A DNA stretch of 64,000 nt from Luteimonas_C sp035250245 (GTDB lineage: Bacteria > Pseudomonadota > Gammaproteobacteria > Xanthomonadales > Xanthomonadaceae), in NCBI GenBank assembly GCA_035250245.1, contig DATFFH010000016.1, forward strand, positions 1 through 64,000, written 5' to 3'. Under the pieces are notes generated by a model. It was not told the DNA's origin. It ran no database searches and saw nothing but the letters and a program-made list of their open reading frames with translations. Positions 57,212 to 64,000 of this stretch are shown here, one piece after another. The position numbers and the translations under genes were made by a program. Position 1 is the first letter of the stretch. Every line of letters begins with the position of its first letter.

Positions 57212-57585
57212 GGTTCGGCTTGCCCGATCGGCAGCTGCTGGCCGAAAGCGATCCAGAACCGGTTGCAATCGCGGATGATGAATTCGCGCATGCCGTAGAA
57301 CGTGTCGTGCAGGTCTTCGACGATCTCAGCCTTGCCGTCGAGCCGGGCGCGCAAGGCGTCGACATCGTCAAAGTAGATGTACAAGTCGACTTCCCGCCGC
57401 GGCGCATCGCTCGCCCGTCCGGCGGCGCTGAACATCACCCGGCCTTCGCCGAAGGTCATCGATGCCCAATCCATCTCTCCGCAGCTCTCGTTGGCGGCGT
57501 CGCAATGGAAACCGATGCTCTCGTACCAGGCGATGGTGGCGCGCACGTCCGGCACGTGGATCATGGGTACGATGCTTCCAGCCAT
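57208..57585 (-). CDS. VOC superfamily protein
   Basis: A 125-residue VOC protein: IVPMIHVPDVRATIAWYESI, GFHCDAANES, WASMTFGEGRVMFSAAGRAS, LYIYFDDVDALRARLDGKAE and REFIIRDCNRFWIAFGQQL. Likely a resistance-type or isomerase-like protein. Its TGA overlaps the ankyrin GTG, a second VOC gene lies 18 bases upstream. Confidence 0.88.
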   Translation of the reverse strand: MAGSIVPMIHVPDVRATIAWYESIGFHCDAANESCGEMDWASMTFGEGRVMFSAAGRASDAPRREVDLYIYFDDVDALRARLDGKAEIVEDLHDTFYGMREFIIRDCNRFWIAFGQQLPIGQAEP

Positions 57586-57603
57586 GGCGTCGCCTCGTTA
57601 AGG

Positions 57604-58002
57604 TCAGGCCTGTCGTTGGAAGCAGAGCACATAACCGTCGGGATCCTTCACGTACAACTGCTTCATGCCGTAGCCGGTGACGATCGGCGGCTTCGGTTGC
57701 AAACCCTTGGAAACAAGATACGCGTAGGCAGCATCGACGTCGCGGCAGGCGAAGAACAAACCGGTGTCGTCATGGGCGTCGATGCGGGCAGGTTCCGGTG
57801 CGGCGGGACGGTCTTCGGCTTCGTAGCGCGTGTTGAGCATCAGATCGACGCCATGCAGCCGCAGCCACACCCAGTCCGATGCATCGCCTCCGCCCGAATC
57901 CGAAACCGTCTTGAAGCCGAGGAGGTCGCGGTAGAAGGCCAGCGACGCCGGCATGTCGAACACCTGCAACAGCGGTGCCATTCCTTCGACCTGCAAGCTC
58001 AT
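57604..58002 (-). CDS. VOC superfamily protein
   Basis: A 132-residue VOC protein: APLLQVFDMPASLAFYRDLL, GFKTVSDSG, WVWLRLHGVDLMLNTRYEAE, TGLFFACRDVDAAYAYLVSK and MKQLYVKDPDGYVLCFQRQA, where the D-P-D-G-Y ending is typical. ATGA overlap with the upstream exported protein gene; part of a four-gene minus-strand operon. Confidence 0.88.
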   Translation of the reverse strand: MSLQVEGMAPLLQVFDMPASLAFYRDLLGFKTVSDSGGGDASDWVWLRLHGVDLMLNTRYEAEDRPAAPEPARIDAHDDTGLFFACRDVDAAYAYLVSKGLQPKPPIVTGYGMKQLYVKDPDGYVLCFQRQA

Positions 58003-58637
58003 AGCGACGGATGCTCCTCGTTCGGCGATATCGCGCCCGGCTTGCGGCCCGGGGCGGTCAGTGCGGGCAGGCTGCGTGGCGGGCCGATCCGGCGCGCTTC
58101 CAGCGTCTGGTGATTTTTTGTCCATGTTTTGCCGTCGTCCAGCGAACGGTCCGCGCTCCAGGAGAAAGCGTCCGGCCGGATGTTGTGATAGCGGATCCTC
58201 CAGAACGAAGGATAGAGCCCGGACACGCCGAAACGTTGCTCGATCCGCATCTGCCCGCCGTCGCGCTGCGCGGTGCCGAAGTCCTGCAGGCCGCCGCCGC
58301 CGTCCATGCCGATCAGTTCCCAGCGGTCCAGGCCCGCGTTGTAGGCGCGGATGGTGGTGGTCACGTAGTAGGTCTCGTCTTTTGGGCCGACCACTCGGTA
58401 TTCGTCCAGGATCTGGCCGCCGGACAGGCGCATCGCGCTCCAATAGCCGTGGATCTTGCCGAACTCTGCGTTTTCGGCGGTGAATTCCCAATCGCCGAGC
58501 AGGTAGTCGAAGTCGGCCTTGTGTTTTTCGACCAGGGCTTGGCGCTGTGCGCGCTGCTTGTCGGTGTCGCTTTGGGCGAGGGCAGGCAAACAGGCGCTCG
58601 CGACCAGGAAGAGAACGAGAAGGACAATCTGGCGCAT
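57999..58637 (-). CDS. Exported DUF1579-like protein
   Basis: A 212-residue protein with signal peptide (MRQIVLLVLFLVASACLPAL then AQSD). The mature part has FDYLLGDWEFTAENAEFGKI, GGQILDEYRVVGPKDETYYV, DRWELIGMDGGGGLQDFGTA and FWRIRYHNIRPDAFSWSADR, a lipocalin-like DUF1579-type beta fold. A cysteine inside the signal peptide is probably not a lipobox. First gene of the VOC/VOC/ankyrin operon (ATGA coupling to the next). Confidence 0.75.
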   Translation of the reverse strand: MRQIVLLVLFLVASACLPALAQSDTDKQRAQRQALVEKHKADFDYLLGDWEFTAENAEFGKIHGYWSAMRLSGGQILDEYRVVGPKDETYYVTTTIRAYNAGLDRWELIGMDGGGGLQDFGTAQRDGGQMRIEQRFGVSGLYPSFWRIRYHNIRPDAFSWSADRSLDDGKTWTKNHQTLEARRIGPPRSLPALTAPGRKPGAISPNEEHPSL

Positions 58638-58746
58638 AAGGGCCTCGCTGCCGGTTCGGTCCAGATCGAGGCTAGGCGCGCGGATTGCTGGAAACAAGGC
58701 CAATGCAGCGGGCGGCGAAAATCCTGCAGCGAGCGGCGAGAAAACT

Positions 58747-58770
58747 CCCTCTCCCGCTCGCGGGAGAGGG
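58747..58770. repeat. Short palindromic repeat
   Basis: CCCTCTCCCGCTCGCG followed by GGAGAGGG: perfect inverted repeat CCCTCTCCCG/CGGGAGAGGG around CTCG, just after the response-regulator gene's 3' end; could act as a terminator. Confidence 0.6.
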
Positions 58771-58786
58771 CTTAACGCCGCAACGT

Positions 58787-59584
58787 TTAGGTCGGATTGT
58801 CGACGTAACCCCGGATCGCCGCGGCCACCTGCTCGCGCCTGCGCCGGCTCAGCGGCACGACCGTTCCGTCGCGCAGCAGCACACCGCCGTCCTCGCCCGA
58901 TTGCAAACCCCGCACTTGCGCCAGATTCACGATCGCGCGCCGATGCACGCGCACGAACCGGACCGGATCCAGGCGTTGCTCCAGCGAGGCCAGCGACTCG
59001 CGCACCAGATGCCGTTTGCCTTTGGCATGCACGGCGGCGTAATAGTCGTCGGCTTCGATCCAGGCGATTTCGGCGGGTTCGAAAATCAGTCCGCCGCCGG
59101 TCGCGCCGATGGCCAGGGGGCGAGGCGCAGGTGCCGCCTGCGTCGCGAGCGATCCGAGATCCGAGCCGTGGGCGAGCAATGCCGACAGCCGCTGCGACAG
59201 CGCCAGCGCGTCGGCCGAGCGCATCCGTTCGCGGACCCGCGACAGGGCCTGGTCGAAGCGCGACTCGTGCACGGGTTTGACCAGGTAGTCGAGCGCGTGC
59301 GTTTCGAATGCGCGCACCGCGAACGCGTCGTGCGCGGTCACGAAGATCACCGCCGGCAACCGCCCGGCCCGCAGTTGGCGCAGCACGGCGAATCCGTCCC
59401 ATTCGGGCATTTGCACATCCAGGAACACCAGGTCCGGCGCCAGCGCCTCGAGCATTCGCACCGCTTCGCGGCCGTTGCGCGCTTCGCCGGCGATTTCGAC
59501 GTCGCGATGCGGCGCCAGCAATTGACGGATGCCGCGCCTGGCCAGCGGCTCGTCGTCCACGATCACGGCGCGGATCGCGTTCAT
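58787..59584 (-). CDS. LytTR-type response regulator
   Basis: A 265-residue regulator: receiver domain (AIRAVIVDDEPLARRGIRQL, LVFLDVQMPEWDGFAVLRQL with the phosphoacceptor Asp, VIFVTAHDAFAVRAFETHAL, DYLVKPVHE) and a LytTR DNA-binding domain (IEADDYYAAVHAKGKRHLVR, RFVRVHRRAIVNLAQVRGLQ, GTVVPLSRRRREQVAAAIRG). Its start overlaps the kinase stop as ATGA; the two form a two-component system. Confidence 0.95.
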   Translation of the reverse strand: MNAIRAVIVDDEPLARRGIRQLLAPHRDVEIAGEARNGREAVRMLEALAPDLVFLDVQMPEWDGFAVLRQLRAGRLPAVIFVTAHDAFAVRAFETHALDYLVKPVHESRFDQALSRVRERMRSADALALSQRLSALLAHGSDLGSLATQAAPAPRPLAIGATGGGLIFEPAEIAWIEADDYYAAVHAKGKRHLVRESLASLEQRLDPVRFVRVHRRAIVNLAQVRGLQSGEDGGVLLRDGTVVPLSRRRREQVAAAIRGYVDNPT

Positions 59585-60684
59585 GCCGGGCCTTTGCGCA
59601 AAGGCAGGTTCAGCACGACTTCGGCGCCGCCTTCCGCCGGGCTGTTCAGAACCAACGAAGCCTGGGCGCCGTACATCGTGCGCAACCGTTCCCTCGTGTT
59701 CGACAGGCCGACGCCTTCTTCGGCCTGGGCGGGCGAGGCGAAGCCGACGCCGTCGTCGCGCACCGACAGTTCCAGGCGGTTTGCGGACACGCGCGCCGCG
59801 ATCTCGATCCTGCCGGCATCGGCGCGCTTGGCCACGCCATGCTTGATCGCGTTCTCCACCAGCGGCTGCAGCACGAAGCCGGGCACCAATGCCTCGCGCG
59901 CGGCCTCGTCGATGCGCCAATGCACGTCGAGCCGATCGGAGAATCGCACCTGTTCGATCGCCAGATATTGTTCGATGAAGGTCAGTTCCTCGCTCAACGG
60001 CACTTCGTTGGGCTGGGTGGAACGCAGCGCCAAGCGCAGGACGTCGCCCAGCAATTCCAGCACCCGCGCAGCGTCGCGCTGGTTGCCGTCGCGGACCAGC
60101 ACCAGCAGGGCATTGAGACTGTTGAACAGGAAATGCGGATTCAGCTGCATGCGTAGCGCGCCCAGGCGGGCTTCCGCCAGTTGCGCAGTCAAGCGCGAGG
60201 CCTGCAATTCCTGCTCGCGCGCTTCAACGAAATAGCGGAACGCATGCACGCAGCCGAGCACGGTGAAGTACATGAACACCGACCAGGGCAGGCTGGTCAG
60301 GATCCAGCTCAGGTAGGCTTGCGGCAACGGGCCTTCGGCGGGATAACGCTGCAGTACGACGCCTAACAGCAGGCCCAGCGTGGCCCAGCCCAGGCACAGC
60401 GCCAAGGCGCCGGCCAAATGGATCGGAAGGTTGCGTTTCCAACGGCCGCCGCCGAGCGGATAGCGTTGCCCCAGCGCATACGCGATCGGCGTCAGCGCGC
60501 CCAGGAACAGCCATTCCGTGCCCTGGAACACCAGGTTCTGCCAGCGCGGCGGCTCGCCGGCCAGGCGCGCCTGCATCCAGGCCTGAAAAACGTCGAGGAC
60601 GGCAGGTACGACGCAGGCGGCGGCGATCAGCAGCCAGAGGCGGCGCGGTACGGGCGAGCCTGTGCGCGGAACCGGAACGTTCAT
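59581..60684 (-). CDS. LytS/YehU-type sensor histidine kinase
   Basis: A 367-residue kinase: four membrane helices (about residues 15-155), then the His_kinase motif LRMQLNPHFLFNSLNALLVL (phospho-His in QLNPHFLFN), and a HATPase_c region (VLQPLVENAIKHGVAKRADA, VRDDGVGFASPAQ, GVGLSNTRERLRTMYGAQAS). Partner of the overlapping LytTR regulator. The stimulus is unknown. Confidence 0.95.
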   Translation of the reverse strand: MNVPVPRTGSPVPRRLWLLIAAACVVPAVLDVFQAWMQARLAGEPPRWQNLVFQGTEWLFLGALTPIAYALGQRYPLGGGRWKRNLPIHLAGALALCLGWATLGLLLGVVLQRYPAEGPLPQAYLSWILTSLPWSVFMYFTVLGCVHAFRYFVEAREQELQASRLTAQLAEARLGALRMQLNPHFLFNSLNALLVLVRDGNQRDAARVLELLGDVLRLALRSTQPNEVPLSEELTFIEQYLAIEQVRFSDRLDVHWRIDEAAREALVPGFVLQPLVENAIKHGVAKRADAGRIEIAARVSANRLELSVRDDGVGFASPAQAEEGVGLSNTRERLRTMYGAQASLVLNSPAEGGAEVVLNLPLRKGPA

Positions 60685-60727
60685 TTCGCCGCGGCCGGCG
60701 GGAAGATCGGCGGAGTATAGGCTCGCA

Positions 60728-60970
60728 CCCTTCTCCCGTCGGGAGAGGGGTTGGGGTGAGGGTTCGGCGGAGCGAGCGCATTTACGATCGCGCCGGAAAT
60801 CGTGAGCCTACGATTGTGGTCGCGGTCGTCGACGGTTTCGCTTCGCCGAACCCTCATCCGGCGCTGCGCGCCACCTCGCTTCGCGCCCCGGCCCTTGCGC
60901 ATAGCGCAAGGGCGTTCAGGCGTGCGCGAGCCGTGGCTCGCAAGCAGCACGCCTTCACCCCGATGGGAGA
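60728..60970. repeat. Complex inverted-repeat block
   Basis: GAGGGTTCGGCGGAGCG (about 60758-60776) pairs with the later CGCTTCGCCGAACCCTC, one mismatch; CCCTTGCGC and GCGCAAGGG form a perfect dyad at 60892-60912; a CTCTCCCGTCGGGAG element is at the start. The 297-base gap between the kinase and pepQ is mostly these inverted repeats and no gene. Confidence 0.6.
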
Positions 60971-60981
60971 AGGAAAAGCGA

Positions 60982-62310
60982 TCAAGCGATTTCCGCGAAC
61001 GTCGGCCGGGTCAGGTTGACCGGATCGCCATCGGTGACCAGCACATCGTCTTCGATGCGGATGCCGCCGTAGGGGCGGAAGGCTTCGACGCGATCCCAAT
61101 TCACCGCGCCGGCGTGCGGGCCTTGTTTCAGCGCGTCCAACAGCAGGTCGACGAAATACAGCCCCGGCTCGTTGGTCACCACCATGCCAGGTTCCAGTAC
61201 GCGAGTCAGGCGCAGATAGGGATGGCCTTCGGGCTTGGCGATCTTGCCGCCGCGGTCGGATTCGGCGAAGCCGGCCACGTCGTGCACCTGCAAGCCGATG
61301 CCGTGGCCCAGCCCGTGCGGGAAGAAGGCCGAACTGACGCCGGTTTCAAGCGCCGCTTCCGGAGACAGATCGACGATCCCGAAATCCTTCAGCACGCCGG
61401 CCAGCAGCAGATGCGCATCCAGATGCACGCGCTTGTAGTCGTTGCCGGGGCGATACAGCTGTTCGATCTTCTGTTGCGTGTTGTCGACGGCATCGATCAG
61501 CGCCTGGAATTCGCCGCCCGTATCCGCGGCGTAGGTGCGGGTGATGTCGGCCGCGTAGCCGAGATGGCCGGCGCCGGCGTCGATCAGGAAGCTGCGCGCC
61601 GGCTTGGGCGGCAGCCGGTCGAGTTCGGTGTAATGCAGCACCGCGCCGTGTTCGTTCAGTGCGACGATGTTGCGGTAGGGCAGTTCGACCGCGTCCTGGC
61701 CCGCCGCTTGGCAATACGCCAGGTGGATGCCGAACTCGCTGGCGCCGGCGCGGAACGCGCGCTCGGCAGCGCGGTGGCCGCGCACGGCCTTGCGTTGTGC
61801 CTCGCGCATCATCGCGATTTCGTAGGGCGTCTTGTAGGCGCGGTGGTATTCCAGGTAGTCGACCACCGCCTGCGGATTGTTCGGTATGTAGCCGTCGAGC
61901 GCGCTTTGCGGCTCGCCCAGGATCGCGCAACGCGCGGCATTCTTGGGCAGATGCTGCAGGGCTTCTTCCGGCGTGCGGATCACGATCACGTCGAAATGCT
62001 CCGTCCACACGCCGCGCGGCGCTTCGGGCACCACGTGCCAATAGTCGAAGGGTTGGTGGTAGACGACCTTGGGACGGTCGCCGGGCGTGTACACCAGCCA
62101 GCTGTTCGGCACCTGGGTCAGCGGCAGCCAGGCTTTGAATTGCGGGTTCACCGCATACGGATAGTCGCGGTCGTCGAACAGTTGGTAGTGCAGCGTGCCG
62201 CTGGGCACGACGAGGTGGTCGAAGCCGCCGCGGGCCAGCGCTTCTTCGGCGCGCGTTTCGACGGTGGCGAGATGTTCGGCGTAGAGCGTGCGCAGGTCGG
62301 GCGTGGACAT
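60982..62310 (-). CDS. pepQ: Xaa-Pro dipeptidase
   Basis: A 442-residue M24B prolidase: N-terminal RTLYAEHLATVETRAEEALA and HYQLFDDRDYPYAVNPQFKA, then the metal-binding pita-bread domain with SFLIDAGAGHLGYAADITRT (two Asp), SAFFPHGLGHGIGLQVHDVA (His), TNEPGLYFVDLLLDALKQG (Glu) and GGIRIEDDVLVTDGDPVNL (Glu). Cleaves dipeptides ending in proline. ATG 62310. Confidence 0.94.
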   Translation of the reverse strand: MSTPDLRTLYAEHLATVETRAEEALARGGFDHLVVPSGTLHYQLFDDRDYPYAVNPQFKAWLPLTQVPNSWLVYTPGDRPKVVYHQPFDYWHVVPEAPRGVWTEHFDVIVIRTPEEALQHLPKNAARCAILGEPQSALDGYIPNNPQAVVDYLEYHRAYKTPYEIAMMREAQRKAVRGHRAAERAFRAGASEFGIHLAYCQAAGQDAVELPYRNIVALNEHGAVLHYTELDRLPPKPARSFLIDAGAGHLGYAADITRTYAADTGGEFQALIDAVDNTQQKIEQLYRPGNDYKRVHLDAHLLLAGVLKDFGIVDLSPEAALETGVSSAFFPHGLGHGIGLQVHDVAGFAESDRGGKIAKPEGHPYLRLTRVLEPGMVVTNEPGLYFVDLLLDALKQGPHAGAVNWDRVEAFRPYGGIRIEDDVLVTDGDPVNLTRPTFAEIA

Positions 62311-62382
62311 CGCGGGTCTCGGGGAGGCGAATCCCGATTTTGCCGCATTCGTTCCCTCGCCGCAGGTGCCGGAGGGCCGGTG

Positions 62383-62745
62383 CTAGTCGAATTCGCCGCC
62401 CGGCGAGTCTACCCACGCGTTGAGCGCTTGCTGCGAGGCTTTGGGCAATAGAATGAAGCGCGCGCCGGCCCACAGTTGCGCGCCCGAGCCGCTGCGGTCC
62501 AGCCACAGCACCTGCGCGCCGCATTCGATCTGCGCGTCGCCGCCGCCGGGTTGCGGCAGACGGAAGCGCCATTGGTAAAGCGCATCTTCGTTCAAGGACG
62601 CGTGCGCGATCAGCAGCAGGCCCGATTCGGACAAATTGCCGAGCTGGCCGATGACCGCGTCGGTCATCGCATCCACCACTTCGATGCGGGCGATCGCGCG
62701 GCGGCGGCGGGCGCGTCGGAATTCGGGCGTCGCGGTCGTATTCAT
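62383..62745 (-). CDS. PilZ domain protein
   Basis: A 120-residue PilZ-type protein: an N-terminal basic run (FRRARRRRAIARIEVVDAMT) and GNLSESGLLLIAHASL, matching RxxxR and (D/N)xSxxG. This pattern suggests cyclic-di-GMP binding. Four-base overlap (ATGA) with the DUF1631 gene upstream. Confidence 0.88.
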   Translation of the reverse strand: MNTTATPEFRRARRRRAIARIEVVDAMTDAVIGQLGNLSESGLLLIAHASLNEDALYQWRFRLPQPGGGDAQIECGAQVLWLDRSGSGAQLWAGARFILLPKASQQALNAWVDSPGGEFD

Positions 62746-64000
62746 GCCGGTGCGGCTCCTGCCGTGGGCTCGCCTTGGCCGGCGAAGCTGCGCAACACCG
62801 ACAGCGTCGCTTGCCAGGCGCGGTCGACCAGGCGACTGCTTTGCACGGTGATCACGCGCACCTGGTTCTGCGCCATCAGGCGGGAAATGTGGTCGAGGGT
62901 CATCTCGGCCGTGCGCTGGCCGCGGTTGTTGACGAACAAGACGTTGTCGGTGACCGGGCTGTACCAGGACAGGCGGCGGCGGCTGGCGTCGCCCTGCTGG
63001 TTATGGGTGAATTCCATCCAGGTGCCGAACGGCAGCGAGCGCAGATATTCGTAGCAGGCCTGTTCTTCCTTGTTGCGCGGGCGCAATTCGGTCTTCTTGG
63101 CGGCGACTTCCTCGCCCAGGCGCGCATGCGATTTCAGCTTGAGCGTGAGCTCGGTGCGCGAAGTGGCATCGTCGCTTTCGGTCGGCGCCCGGCTCAGCTG
63201 GCGCGCCATCGCCGTGGCTTCGTTGGCGTGGTAGCCCACCTGCAGCATCGATTGCTCGATCTGCGAAGCCAAATCGGCGTCGAGGGTGGAATCCTTGGCG
63301 CAGGTGACTTCGATGATGCGCTTGGTCGCCTCCAGATGCGTGCGCCACAGTTCGGACGACTCGCCGTTGCGCAGCAACACCAGGGTCAGCACGTCCGTCC
63401 AGGCCTGGCGCAGCAAGGTCTGCACGAAGCGCGGCAGCGGCTGGTCCTTGAGCATGCCGTCGAGCACTTCGGCGGCGCGTTGCTTGGCCACCGCCAGTTT
63501 TTCCTTGCCGCGCGCGGCTTCGACGTGACGGCGCTCGCTGATTTCGGCACGGCGGGCCTGGACCTGCAACTGCTGCTGCAAGTCGGCGTTGGCCTCTTCG
63601 AATATCTTGACGTCGCCCTGGTAGTCGCTGACCACGCGTTCCACGGTTTGGGCGAGCTGGTTCTCGAACTGCGGATCGACCCCGTCCTCGCCCAGCCAGG
63701 AAGCGCCGGACTCGGCCACCGTGTTGAGGAACATCCGGCCGGGATGCTCGCTGCGCGCGAAGAAACCGCGGTCCTGCAGCGCCAGGCGCAACAGCGGCAC
63801 CTGCAGGCGATCGAGCAGTTCGCGCGCCAGGGTGTCGGAGCGGACTTCGCGTTCCAGTTCGGTGTACAGCAGGCCGAGCAGATCGAAAGTGTCGCTGTCT
63901 TCGCGCGACAGCGTGGCGGCCGTCCCGCGCTGCTGGCGGGCCATGGCCAGCACCGCCTGCTGCACGTCGCGCAGCGATCGTTTCTGTTCCGGCGCCGCGG
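62742..64000 (-). CDS. DUF1631 family protein, 5' end beyond the window
   Basis: C-terminal part of a DUF1631 protein (at least 419 residues visible): RGTAATLSREDSDTFDLLGL, LQVPLLRLALQDRGFFARSE, HPGRMFLNTVAESGASWLGE, QLAQTVERVVSDYQGDVKIF, IEVTCAKDSTLDADLASQIE and a PilZ-like closing segment with WMEFTHNQQGDASRRRLSWY. The frame stays open to 64000 (preceding residues PEQKRSLRDVQ), so the start is outside. Family linked to cyclic-di-GMP biology. Overlaps PilZ by four bases. Confidence 0.9.
   Translation of the reverse strand, partial: AAPEQKRSLRDVQQAVLAMARQQRGTAATLSREDSDTFDLLGLLYTELEREVRSDTLARELLDRLQVPLLRLALQDRGFFARSEHPGRMFLNTVAESGASWLGEDGVDPQFENQLAQTVERVVSDYQGDVKIFEEANADLQQQLQVQARRAEISERRHVEAARGKEKLAVAKQRAAEVLDGMLKDQPLPRFVQTLLRQAWTDVLTLVLLRNGESSELWRTHLEATKRIIEVTCAKDSTLDADLASQIEQSMLQVGYHANEATAMARQLSRAPTESDDATSRTELTLKLKSHARLGEEVAAKKTELRPRNKEEQACYEYLRSLPFGTWMEFTHNQQGDASRRRLSWYSPVTDNVLFVNNRGQRTAEMTLDHISRLMAQNQVRVITVQSSRLVDRAWQATLSVLRSFAGQGEPTAGAAPA

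Noticed and set aside
1..64000. tRNA, rRNA, prophage, insertion sequence or integrase genes
   Set aside because: No clear tRNA or rRNA motif, no transposase, integrase or phage structural gene was recognised in any frame.

Overview
The window looks like a chromosomal segment of a Xanthomonadaceae/Lysobacteraceae bacterium (Lysobacter- or Luteimonas-like). The DNA is GC-rich, and GTAG-headed palindromic REP-like repeats of the Stenotrophomonas/Xanthomonas type are scattered through it. Several neighbourhoods resemble those of this family: a short-type adenylate kinase divergent from a pyrophosphate-dependent phosphofructokinase and next to mpl; hemL-thiE-rubredoxin; and ZapB-like/zapA/6S RNA/5-formyl-THF cyclo-ligase/EVE/rpiA near UPF0149-pepP. 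The assignment rests on gene content and recognition only; no rRNA is present.

Region 1 (about 0-25.3 kb) is accessory. After a TetR/desaturase divergon and an HxlR/GST divergon, about 35 small genes from 5.5 to 25.3 kb all lie on the minus strand. Most are single-domain: VOC, GNAT, ABM monooxygenase, SRPBCC, Nudix, GFA, MAPEG, AhpD-like, DUF1801, DUF2200, SUKH, DUF6348, DUF4304 and similar. Together with several integron-like attC core heptamers and one fairly complete attC-like hairpin (19483-19536), this suggests a decayed chromosomal cassette array. Inside it are an orphan TIR-domain protein with a beta-rich C-terminus resembling cyclic-nucleotide receptor barrels (10109-11020), a stand-alone protein resembling half of EF-Ts (23075-23491), a DUF2200 gene cut short by an in-frame stop, and a lower-GC cluster of two HEPN-like proteins and a winged-helix protein (23540-25284).

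Region 2 (25.4-50.9 kb) is mainly housekeeping: pfp, adk, mpl, a Lon-substrate-domain protein, a DedA-PAP2-LssY fusion, an ECF sigma/FecR/exported-protein operon, argD, a gamma-family trans-sulfuration PLP enzyme, a HAD phosphatase, hemL and thiE (overlapping ATGA junctions), rubredoxin, an ArsR/SRPBCC operon with a long dyad operator, DNA alkylation repair, a SirB1 family protein, DUF192, a Y-family polymerase, rpiA, EVE and 5-FCL. REP pairs fill most gaps between them.

Region 3 (50.9-64 kb) has the 6S RNA with recognisable promoter, closing stem and terminator, then zapA, a ZapB-like coiled coil, a PAS-GGDEF-EAL protein, UPF0149-pepP, an ankyrin/VOC/VOC/exported-protein operon, a LytS/LytTR two-component pair, pepQ, and PilZ-DUF1631 running off the right edge. 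Overall the right half encodes central metabolism, division and signalling. The left half is a reservoir of detoxification-, immunity- and possibly phage-defence-type genes.
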